NCBI RefSeq assembly: GCF_000220175.1
Contig: NZ_AFPU01000001.1
Span: 1 to 64,000, forward strand
Reading direction: 5' to 3'
DNA from: Nitrosarchaeum koreense MY1
GTDB lineage: Archaea > Thermoproteota > Nitrososphaeria > Nitrososphaerales > Nitrosopumilaceae
Length of the DNA stretch: 64,000 nt
In this document: positions 56,935-64,000 of the stretch, one piece after another
Numbering within the stretch: the first letter of the stretch is position 1
Layout of the letters: every line of letters starts with the position of its first letter
Notes under the pieces: model-generated
Database searches by the model: none
Told to the model about the DNA's origin: nothing
The model's input: only the letters and a program-made list of their open reading frames with translations
Position numbers and translations under genes: made by a program

Positions 56935-57845
56935 ATAAAAAATTTTGATAATCCATTTTTTAATTCCATAGAATACTTCCATTTTAATACAGATTCAGTC
57001 AAGTTGGTATCTGCCTGACTAGACTGTACATCACCATCCAGTGCATTTTCATACTGTATCTCTAGTTTCAAACCTGATAATTCGATCATTATTTTTGCAA
57101 GATGCTCAATTGATGTTGTAATGCCTGTACCAATATTAAAAAATCCGTTATTTACATTGCTTTGCATAGCAGCTATGTTTGCACGTGCAACATCTTCAAC
57201 AAAAATAAAATCTCTTAATTGTGTACCTGTGCCAAAAATTATTGGAGATTTTTTTTCTTTTAACCTGTTGAGGAATTTTGTAATTACGCCGGCGTATGAA
57301 CCAGTTTGCCCTTCCCCATAGACATTAAAATATCTGAGGCCAATAATGGATACATTATCTTTGGAATATTTTTCAGCAAGAAACTCGTCGTCTAATTTTG
57401 TTTTTCCATATGGGTTAATCGGATTACGTTCGCTATTCTCTTGTATTGGAATTTTTTTTGGATTTCCATATACACTTGAACTGCTTGCATAAACTACTTT
57501 CAAGTTAAACTCTTTTGCAATTCTAAATATGTTTTCAGTTCCTTTTACATTGACATCGTTGTATTCTTGTTGTTTTGTAAATGATTCTTGTACATCGGTA
57601 AGTGCAGCTTCATGAAATATTCCGTCAAAATTTTTTATTATGTCTCTGAGTTGACCAAAATCTCTTATGTCAATTTTATGAAATTCAACATCAAGTGATG
57701 AAATTCTGTCAATTTTTCCTCGATATAGACTATCAATTACAACTGGAGTGTGATTTTGCTTGAGGAGTTGTCTTACTATGTTGTTTCCGATAAACCCTGC
57801 TCCTCCAATTACTGCAAATTTCATGTCGTCGCTAAAATTTTCCAA
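56931..57845 (-). CDS. NAD-dependent nucleotide-sugar epimerase (GalE-like)
   Basis: A 304-residue extended SDR. The NAD motif is VIGGAGFIGNNIV near residue 12, VYASSSSVYGNPKK near 123 holds the Ser, and NPYGKTKLDDE near 146 gives Tyr-x3-Lys. RYFNVYGEGQ near 174 and FIFVEDVARAN near 213 follow. It interconverts UDP- or GDP-sugars such as UDP-Glc/UDP-Gal or UDP-GlcNAc/UDP-GalNAc; the exact sugar is not decidable by eye. It is divergent from the dehydrogenase gene at 57911. Confidence 0.88.
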   Translation of the reverse strand: MENFSDDMKFAVIGGAGFIGNNIVRQLLKQNHTPVVIDSLYRGKIDRISSLDVEFHKIDIRDFGQLRDIIKNFDGIFHEAALTDVQESFTKQQEYNDVNVKGTENIFRIAKEFNLKVVYASSSSVYGNPKKIPIQENSERNPINPYGKTKLDDEFLAEKYSKDNVSIIGLRYFNVYGEGQTGSYAGVITKFLNRLKEKKSPIIFGTGTQLRDFIFVEDVARANIAAMQSNVNNGFFNIGTGITTSIEHLAKIMIELSGLKLEIQYENALDGDVQSSQADTNLTESVLKWKYSMELKNGLSKFFI

Positions 57846-57910
57846 TCTTTAAATCTTCATCATTAATAAAACTAAAAAACAAGTAAATTATGTGAAGTTG
57901 TAAGTCAGAA

Positions 57911-59287
57911 ATGAAAAATGTTCTAGAAATGAGCGAATCTGAGTTCAATAATAGCATTCAATCAGGATCACTCAAAATATGTGTAATTGGAATTGGAAGA
58001 ATAGGTCTCCCTACAGCATTATCGTTTGCCAATTCTGGTCTGTCTACTATCGGTCTTGATATCAACTCTGAACTAGTTGATATGGTTAATCAAGGTGAAT
58101 TTCCATTAAAGGACGAACCTGGATATCCTACAATATTTGAAAAAGTTTTAAAAGAAAAAAAATTCACTGCAACTACTAAAATTCAAGATGCTGTTCCTCA
58201 GTCAGATGTAATAGTTTTATCATTGCCTACACCAATGGATAAACAAAATGTACCAAATTATGATGCTTTACGTTTAGTAGGAAGACAACTTCATGAATTT
58301 TTATCTTCAGGCTCTATTGTAATTGTTGAAAGTACAATTGAACCAGGTTTTATTGAGAATGAACTAAAATCAATAATAGAAGGAAATGATCTCAAATTAA
58401 CAGCAGGAAAAAATTTTGGTATAGGAGTATGTCCAGAAACTGCAAACCCTGGACAAATTCTTAATGACTTTGAGAGATTGCCTCGATTAGTTGGTGCAAT
58501 AGACCAAAGAACACATAATATAATAAAAAAAATCTACAAACATGTTTTTACTGTAGACTTGATTTCAATGCCTGACTGTAAAACAGCAAATGCCGTAAAA
58601 TTAACAACAAATGTTTTTCGCGATCTAAACATTGCGTTTATCAATGAGCTGGCATTAATCTTTGAAAAATCTGGAATAGATATCATGACCGTTTTAGAAG
58701 CTGCAAAAACAAAATATAATTTCCAAGTTCATTATCCTGGAGCTGGAGTTGGTGGACCATGTCTTCCTGTAAACTCTTATCAAATGATAAATTTTGCAAA
58801 AACCTTTGGCTTTGATAACTTTTCAATTGTTGAAACAGGAAGAAGAATTAATGAATCAATGCCAGATCATGTAATTGAACTTTTGAAAGATGCTTTTAGC
58901 GAATCTTGTACAGACATAAAACAGTCAACAATATTGATTTTAGGCGTAACATACAAACCAGATATAAAAGATGTTCAATTAACTCCTGCTGAACCAATTA
59001 TTTCAAAATTACACCAATTAGGTTCTAATGTAAAAATATATGATCCGTACTTTAAGAATTCAACTTTATTTGGAATAAACTGTGAATCAAATCTTGTAGA
59101 ATCTTTGAAGCAATCTGATGCATTAATTGTGGTTACAGCTCATAAAGAATTCCATGATCTAGAACCAGCATTCTTAAAATCAACTCTGAAATCTCCAGTG
59201 GTAATTGATTCTAGATGTATAATTAATCAATTTGATGCAAAAAATGCAGGATTGATTTATCGTGGAGTTGGACGTGGAAAACTCTAA
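57911..59287 (+). CDS. UDP-sugar 6-dehydrogenase (WecC/Ugd-like)
   Basis: The enzyme oxidises a nucleotide sugar to its uronic acid with two NAD. The 458-residue chain has GIGRIGLPTALSFANSG near 27, VESTIEPGFIENEL near 140, and the catalytic Cys in GAGVGGPCLPVNS near 280. The C-terminal UDP-binding domain follows from about 345 (ILILGVTYKPDIKD). These blocks fit UDP-N-acetylmannosaminuronate or UDP-N-acetylglucosaminuronate dehydrogenases. Its last 26 bases overlap the start of the AsnB-like gene, which couples the two. Confidence 0.9.
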   Translation: MKNVLEMSESEFNNSIQSGSLKICVIGIGRIGLPTALSFANSGLSTIGLDINSELVDMVNQGEFPLKDEPGYPTIFEKVLKEKKFTATTKIQDAVPQSDVIVLSLPTPMDKQNVPNYDALRLVGRQLHEFLSSGSIVIVESTIEPGFIENELKSIIEGNDLKLTAGKNFGIGVCPETANPGQILNDFERLPRLVGAIDQRTHNIIKKIYKHVFTVDLISMPDCKTANAVKLTTNVFRDLNIAFINELALIFEKSGIDIMTVLEAAKTKYNFQVHYPGAGVGGPCLPVNSYQMINFAKTFGFDNFSIVETGRRINESMPDHVIELLKDAFSESCTDIKQSTILILGVTYKPDIKDVQLTPAEPIISKLHQLGSNVKIYDPYFKNSTLFGINCESNLVESLKQSDALIVVTAHKEFHDLEPAFLKSTLKSPVVIDSRCIINQFDAKNAGLIYRGVGRGKL

Positions 59288-60494
59288 TTCGAAATTAGCT
59301 CTTAATTCAATCAAAAATATTCTTACTCTTAGATACAATCCAACAAAAAAATCAAAATTTGCCAAAAAAACTTGGAAAGATTTTGTTGAAAAACCGCTTG
59401 TTACATCTCCAGAAATAGTAGAAAACTTGATCTGTTCAAACATCCATAAAACAATTAGAAATTCTACAAATACAAAAACGTCAATTGCTCTTAGTAGCGG
59501 AGTTGATTCTACACTTGTTTTGGCACTATTAAAAAAAACATGTTCAGATGTAAAAATTAATGCAATCTCAATTAGATTTGAGGACAGTGTTGATGAATCA
59601 AGATACGCTGCAAAGATTGCATCAAAATTTGACATAGATCATAATATTGTATATGTTGAAAATTATCTCAAAGAGTTACCACATGCAATTAGTATTATTA
59701 AACACCCGTTTTGGGATTTACACTGGTATCATGTTGTAAAAAAAGCAAAAACTCTAGGGAAATTACTAGTATCAGGAGATGGTGGCGATGAATTATTTGG
59801 GGGCTATACATTCAGATACAAAAAATTTCTCTCTCTAACTGCAAAAAACTCATCTCCAATTGATAAAGTCAAAGCATATCTACAATGCCATGAAAGAGAT
59901 TGGGTAGAAGACCAAGCAGACATATTTGGTAAAAAACTTGGTTTTAATTGGAATCATATCTACAAACAATTTTTACCATATTTTGATAATCCGCTACATC
60001 GATTATCACAAGTATTTCTGGCAGATTTTAATGGTAAACTACTCTACAACTGGATTCCTCTGAATACAAGTTTTTATGATTACTTTAAAGTAAAACCTAT
60101 TACTCCACTATTATCTAAAGAAACAATTCAATATACTACACATTTACCAATTAATTTGAAATATAACTTAAAAACTGATACTGGAAAGCTTCTCTTACGA
60201 GAAATTCTTCACGAGTATTCCCTTGATAAATTATTGATTAAGAAAAAACAGGGTTTCTCCATAGATACCATGAATTTGTGGAAATCTTATGGGTATGATT
60301 TATGTGATTATTATTTGTCTGATGCAAGAATTGTACAGTCCAAATGGATTAACAAAGATTGGATTGAAAAGCATTTTGATAAAAATAACATTGATATCAG
60401 ATATGTAAACAAATTTCTTGGGTTATTAGCCTTGGAGATTTGGTACAGAATATTTATCACAAAAGAAATGAAACCAACTACTGTACTTTCATAA
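59262..60494 (+). CDS. AsnB-like amidotransferase lacking the glutaminase domain
   Basis: The 410-residue protein matches only the C-terminal synthetase half of asparagine synthetase B. The ATP pyrophosphatase loop is IALSSGVDSTLVLAL near residue 76, and VSGDGGDELFGGYTFRYKKFL near 170 is conserved. The N-terminal Ntn-type glutaminase domain with its Cys1 is absent; the chain begins just at the interdomain linker. It would activate a carboxylate with ATP and use ammonia or an outside glutaminase. The overlap with the nucleotide-sugar dehydrogenase suggests the carboxylate is a uronic acid. Start options are GTG 59262, TTG 59268 and GTG 59274. Confidence 0.85.
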   Translation: MELDVENSNSKLALNSIKNILTLRYNPTKKSKFAKKTWKDFVEKPLVTSPEIVENLICSNIHKTIRNSTNTKTSIALSSGVDSTLVLALLKKTCSDVKINAISIRFEDSVDESRYAAKIASKFDIDHNIVYVENYLKELPHAISIIKHPFWDLHWYHVVKKAKTLGKLLVSGDGGDELFGGYTFRYKKFLSLTAKNSSPIDKVKAYLQCHERDWVEDQADIFGKKLGFNWNHIYKQFLPYFDNPLHRLSQVFLADFNGKLLYNWIPLNTSFYDYFKVKPITPLLSKETIQYTTHLPINLKYNLKTDTGKLLLREILHEYSLDKLLIKKKQGFSIDTMNLWKSYGYDLCDYYLSDARIVQSKWINKDWIEKHFDKNNIDIRYVNKFLGLLALEIWYRIFITKEMKPTTVLS

Positions 60495-60503
60495 CTTTTC
60501 CAA

Positions 60504-61562
60504 CTACTTAATTCCAATTTTCTCTAAAATATCTAAAAAATCTTTTGCTATTTTATTCCAATTGAAATTTTCCTCTACAAACTTTCTTCCATTCTCTCCC
60601 ATGATTTTTCTTTTTTCTTTGTCATTAATTAAAAGCGATAATTTTTCAATCCATCTATCTGCATCACCTCTCTCTACCAAAAATCCCGTTTCATTATTTT
60701 TCATAAGCTCTGGAATTCCTCCTACGTTTGTTGCAACTATTGGCTTTTTCATTAATTGTGCTTCTTGCAGTGTTAAAGGTGACATGTCAATTCCACTAAC
60801 TAGCGCATAGACATCAATCTCAGTTAGATATTCTCTGACCTTATCTGGGTATTGCAAATTTCCAAGCCACTTAAAATTATCGTGTTTTCCTAATGCTGAT
60901 AGAATCTTGTCACGGTACGGCCCATCTCCTGCCCAGTAAAAAGTCACATCAGGCATAGATTTTAGAACATTTTCTAAAACAAGCATCTCTTGGGCTTTTC
61001 CCCAAATTACGGCCCCTTGTAATAATCCAACACAAGGATGCTTGAGAGCCATTCCTTTTGATGGGTACCATCTAGATGAAGATATTCCCTGATACATCAC
61101 TCCTGTTTTCTTGTTTGGATAATTTCTCTTGACAATTTTTTCTAAATGTTCACAAATTGGTACAATTAATGATGATTTTTGAAAAGTTTGTCTGGCAATA
61201 GAAATCCAAATTTGCAATGCAATTCTCTTTGGAAGTGATTTGTATAGTGTATTTTTTGCCCATTCCATTTCCTTCCAAATATTCCCTCTCAGATGTATTA
61301 CTAGAGGAATATTCTGTTTAGATGCAGCAAGTGCAAAATGCCTTTGTCTGTCCACTAGAATGACATCTGGCTTAAATTCAGAAATTAATTGATCAAACTT
61401 CTTTCTAGTTTGAAACCAATCAGAAACCTTACGGCTTGGAAAACCATTGCAGATATCTGTATCTACAACTAGCTTACAATCAACTCCTAAATCTGTTAGA
61501 GCACTCGCAAATTCCTTTAGATGAAATATCTTGGAGGTAGAACCTCCTATAAGTAATCTCAT
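60504..61562 (-). CDS. Glycosyltransferase family 4
   Basis: A GT-B enzyme of 352 residues. It begins MRLLIGGSTSKIFHLKEFA and has VIHLRGNIWKEMEWAKN near 85, YQGISSSRWYPSKG near 160, FYWAGDGPYRD near 210 and the donor site YALVSGIDMSPLTLQEAQLMKKPIVATNVGG near 250-282. The family transfers sugars from nucleotide donors with retention. It is on the minus strand and divergent from the methyltransferase gene. The ATG at 61562 is the natural start. Confidence 0.9.
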   Translation of the reverse strand: MRLLIGGSTSKIFHLKEFASALTDLGVDCKLVVDTDICNGFPSRKVSDWFQTRKKFDQLISEFKPDVILVDRQRHFALAASKQNIPLVIHLRGNIWKEMEWAKNTLYKSLPKRIALQIWISIARQTFQKSSLIVPICEHLEKIVKRNYPNKKTGVMYQGISSSRWYPSKGMALKHPCVGLLQGAVIWGKAQEMLVLENVLKSMPDVTFYWAGDGPYRDKILSALGKHDNFKWLGNLQYPDKVREYLTEIDVYALVSGIDMSPLTLQEAQLMKKPIVATNVGGIPELMKNNETGFLVERGDADRWIEKLSLLINDKEKRKIMGENGRKFVEENFNWNKIAKDFLDILEKIGIK

Positions 61563-61671
61563 TTTTGTTCACAGTTATAAAAATAATGTATGTATTAAGA
61601 CATTTTGTAAAATAAATGGTATTATACTCAATCCTAATATTTTTAAAGCCATAAAAAATCGATTAAACAAC

Positions 61672-62712
61672 TTGAAACCCTCTCTTGTTGAATATCTAGT
61701 TTGTCCTATCTGCAGAAAAAATTTCAACATCAAAATAATAAAAAAGTCTAAAGGAGAAATTATGGAGGGATATCTGATTTGTATAAATAAACACAAATTT
61801 AAGATTACAAATGGAATTCCTAGATTTGTCACAGATGCTACAAAGGATTTTGTAAAAACTGAGGATGCATTTTCATCAAAATGGAAAATATATCATAAAT
61901 CATATCATGAGAAAAAATGGTTTGAGTTTCAAAGAAATTGGTTTTTAGAAAGGTTTCAATGGGAACCCCTTGAAAGTTTTAATAAATTTCTATTGACAAA
62001 ACACAATATTCTTGATGCAGGAACTGGTCTTGGAAATAGTGCAAACTTTCTATCTACTAACAAGCAATCACTAGTTTTTGCAATAGATGCTAGTGAGTCT
62101 GTAAATTTTGCTTATAAAAAATACGGTGGTGCTACAAACATTCATTTTTTGCAAGCAGACTTGCGTCAACTTCCATTTAAAAAGAATTTTTTTGATTATG
62201 TCTACTCTGATCAGGTACTACATCACACAAAAAATACCGAAACATCATTCAAATATCTGACAAAATTCCTCAAAAAGACAGGTCATATTTCGATCTATGT
62301 TTACAACAAAAAGGCTCCGATAAGAGAATTTGCGGATGATTACATTCGTTCAAAGACTACAAAAATGTCTGTAAATGATTGTGTAGAGTTTTCAAAAGAT
62401 ATGACAATTCTGGGAAAATCACTATCTAATCTAAAAAGGAAGATCACCATACCACGTGACATTAAGCTACTTAACATCAAGGCAGGCACATACGACGTAC
62501 AACGATTCATCTATTGGCATTTTTTAAAATGCTTTTGGGCTGAAGATGGAGATTTTGAGAGAAGTATAGGTGTTAATTTTGATTGGTATTATCCAAAATT
62601 TGCTTATAGACACACTCCTGATGAAGTACGTAAATGGTATCGTGATACCAAAATAAAAATTACAAGTTTCAAAGAAATTGAAAGTGGAATTAGTGTTACT
62701 GGAAAAAAATAA
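61672..62712 (+). CDS. SAM-dependent methyltransferase with Trm112-like N-terminal zinc domain
   Basis: The chain begins with a Trm112-type module (VEYLVCPICRKNF, then YLICINKHKFKITNGIPRFV) holding three cysteines and a likely His ligand. A class I methyltransferase domain follows with ILDAGTGLGNSANFL near residue 118, a DASES acidic loop, and YVYSDQVLHH near 180. A C-terminal 130-residue region has many aromatic residues. The frame stays open back to a TTG at 61531, but that would run into the divergent glycosyltransferase gene, so TTG 61672 is preferred. A role in glycan or lipid-carrier methylation is inferred from position. Confidence 0.75.
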   Translation: MKPSLVEYLVCPICRKNFNIKIIKKSKGEIMEGYLICINKHKFKITNGIPRFVTDATKDFVKTEDAFSSKWKIYHKSYHEKKWFEFQRNWFLERFQWEPLESFNKFLLTKHNILDAGTGLGNSANFLSTNKQSLVFAIDASESVNFAYKKYGGATNIHFLQADLRQLPFKKNFFDYVYSDQVLHHTKNTETSFKYLTKFLKKTGHISIYVYNKKAPIREFADDYIRSKTTKMSVNDCVEFSKDMTILGKSLSNLKRKITIPRDIKLLNIKAGTYDVQRFIYWHFLKCFWAEDGDFERSIGVNFDWYYPKFAYRHTPDEVRKWYRDTKIKITSFKEIESGISVTGKK

Positions 62713-62717
62713 ATTTT

Positions 62718-63476
62718 TTATAAACTTTGTTTATTCTGTTTTTTTATTATGAAAATATATGAACTTGGAAAAATATGTGCAAAATATTTTCTAATCTTAT
62801 AACCATGATTTTTAAATATGCTATATCCAGAATAAACTAACGGACCGTTTGATTCATTGTGAACTACATATCCATAAGAAGCAAATATTTTTGCCCAATA
62901 TTTTTTTGAAAACTTGAAAATTTCAATAATAAAAGATCTTTCTGTTCCTAACGGATGTAGAAATAACAAGTTTTTTAATCTAATTTTTTTATGATTTAAT
63001 CCATCTTTATCGTCATTTTTTAAATTTTCTTTTGAATTTGATTTACTTGTAATTTTTTTGTATAGTATTTTTGGTAATAGTACATAATGCCAAAAATTAG
63101 TAATTACTGACCACCAATTTGATGGAACAATGTGTATGGCTAAACCGTCTGATTTTAGAACTCTGTTGATTTCCTTGAATAGTAAATTTTTATCTTTTAT
63201 ATGAGCAATTACATGTGAAGAAAAAACTAAATCAAATGTTTCTGGCTTGAATTCTAACTCTGTTGCATTCATTTTTTTTACATCAAAATATGTTGAAGAC
63301 GGATTGATATCAATTGAAATTACATCAAAACCCCAATCTGTTAAAATTCTTGCAAGATATCCGTCTTTTCCTCCAATTTCTAAAATTTTTTTTATACTAA
63401 CATCTGATAGGTTTTTTCTAATAGATGACAGTTCCTGATTTCGAATAAATTCAATCCATGTATTTTCATTAACCAT
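62718..63476 (-). CDS. SAM-dependent methyltransferase (Methyltransf_11 type)
   Basis: A 252-residue class I methyltransferase. It shows ILEIGGKDGYLARILTDWGFDVISIDINPS near residues 30-60 and FDLVFSSHVIAHIKDKNLLFKEINRVLKSDG near 82-112. A C-terminal region has hydrophobic stretches (WWSVITNFWHYVLLPKILY near 120) and a basic end that may touch the membrane. It is convergent with the previous methyltransferase gene, with a five-base gap. The substrate is unknown; a glycan or lipid-linked sugar is plausible from the neighbours. Confidence 0.85.
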   Translation of the reverse strand: MVNENTWIEFIRNQELSSIRKNLSDVSIKKILEIGGKDGYLARILTDWGFDVISIDINPSSTYFDVKKMNATELEFKPETFDLVFSSHVIAHIKDKNLLFKEINRVLKSDGLAIHIVPSNWWSVITNFWHYVLLPKILYKKITSKSNSKENLKNDDKDGLNHKKIRLKNLLFLHPLGTERSFIIEIFKFSKKYWAKIFASYGYVVHNESNGPLVYSGYSIFKNHGYKIRKYFAHIFPSSYIFIIKKQNKQSL

Positions 63477-63605
63477 TTCTCATCTTATGTGATTTTTTCT
63501 ATACATGACTAAATCATTAAATATCTTATTTTGAGACATACTTTTTGTCATACTTTAATTAGTATAACTAAAATCTAGAATTAATTTATAGTTGTTTACA
63601 GTGAT

Positions 63606-64000
63606 ATGAAATTGTTTAAAAAAATCAAATCAAAAATCTCACATTTTCCATATTTCTATCAGTGGATCATTCTTGTAAATATGAATAATGATATTTCTAC
63701 ATCCTTCTTAAAATTTAAGGAGATAATGCCCACAAAAGACAGATTTTGGGCGGATCCATTTGTAATTTACAAAGATCAAAAACATCATATATTTTTTGAA
63801 GAATTTCTAAATTCTCAAAATAAAGGACATTTGTCAGTAATGACTGTTGATAATAATGGAAATTATACTAAACCTGTAAAAATTTTAGAACGTGATTATC
63901 ACTTATCATATCCATCAATATTTGAATTTCAAAATGCATGGTATCTGATTCATGGAACAATACATAATTCAAAATCTTATGTGGAATTATTCAAGTGTAA
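63606..64000 (+). CDS. Glycan-transferase-like protein, 3' end outside window
   Basis: The ATG at 63606 opens a frame that runs off the right edge (131 codons seen). The motifs DRFWADPFVIYKDQKHHIFFEE, KGHLSVMTVD and DYHLSYPSIFEFQNAWYLI match the five-bladed propeller-like N-terminal domain of plant GINT1-type inositolphosphoryl-ceramide glycosyltransferases and many bacterial polysaccharide-cluster proteins. A TTAATTTATA box lies at 63581-63590. The rest of the 129-base gap upstream is AT-rich with no gene. The function is uncertain; the assignment rests on the DRFWADPF motif. Confidence 0.6.
   Translation, partial: MKLFKKIKSKISHFPYFYQWIILVNMNNDISTSFLKFKEIMPTKDRFWADPFVIYKDQKHHIFFEEFLNSQNKGHLSVMTVDNNGNYTKPVKILERDYHLSYPSIFEFQNAWYLIHGTIHNSKSYVELFKC

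Noticed and set aside
59180-59635. 151-residue minus-strand frame across the dehydrogenase/AsnB junction
   Set aside because: It is antisense to conserved motifs of two genes and shows no protein-family motif.

Overview
The window is a stretch of an AT-rich archaeal chromosome, most likely from an ammonia-oxidising thaumarchaeon (Nitrososphaerota) of the Nitrosopumilus/Nitrosarchaeum type. The evidence is the archaeal information-processing set: two-subunit primase, aIF2 alpha and gamma, S6e, L2, Nop10, LSm, RPA, Lhr, Pelota, GatDE, SRP RNA and Cdc48. It sits beside bacterial-looking DnaK/DnaJ/GrpE and MetK, a B12 pathway, a tetraether-lipid-synthase-like radical SAM protein and a surface protein with SLSLDDTV repeats. 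Many starts are TTG or GTG. Several genes have a TATA-like box about 26-29 nt before the start codon, which implies leaderless mRNAs. No phage, insertion sequence, CRISPR array or riboswitch was seen.

Layout. 1-2.6 kb: 3' part of a repeat-bearing surface protein. 2.6-7.2 kb: glyS and nfo on the minus strand, then priL-priS on the plus strand. 7.2-11.7 kb: UPF0182 membrane protein, an orphan glutamine amidotransferase and a C39-like/TPR fusion. 11.7-17.9 kb: translation genes (tRNA-Gly, S6e, aIF2 gamma, PIN protein, nop10, aIF2 alpha) with two tiny zinc proteins, a PEBP protein and the oligosaccharyltransferase AglB. 18-23.5 kb: cobalamin genes cobO, cbiA, cbiC, cbiX, cbiG and cbiD. 23.6-32.8 kb: SDR protein, metK, LSm, RadB-like protein, Lhr helicase, RPA and an ABC exporter. 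32.8-40.4 kb: a short sugar-dehydrogenase-like protein, tRNA-Gln, DUF354 protein, a Rossmann protein, grpE-dnaK-dnaJ, HAD phosphatase, small zinc protein and tRNA-Leu. 40.4-47.7 kb: gatE-gatD, cdc48, rpl2 and acylphosphatase. 47.7-52.9 kb: SRP RNA, a TtuA-type tRNA thiolase, site-2 protease, cutA, pelota, a candidate C/D box sRNA and yjbQ. 52.9-56 kb: DtxR and TrmB regulators divergent from the Tes-like radical SAM gene. 56-64 kb: surface-glycan genes (two GT4 enzymes, GalE-like epimerase, nucleotide-sugar dehydrogenase, an AsnB-like amidotransferase without its glutaminase domain, two methyltransferases, and a truncated glycan-transferase-like gene).

The most unusual object is the Cdc48-type AAA+ ATPase at 43693-46233. 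Each of its two AAA modules carries, at the same structural place, an insert of about 55 residues. Each insert is built from two 25-residue C-x2-C-x6-H-x7/8-C units, giving four predicted zinc knuckles. The two inserts are about 89% identical in DNA while the surrounding AAA modules are strongly diverged, so they look recently duplicated or gene-converted. Second in interest is the overlap of a nucleotide-sugar dehydrogenase gene with the AsnB-like gene, which suggests an amidated uronic acid in the surface glycan.
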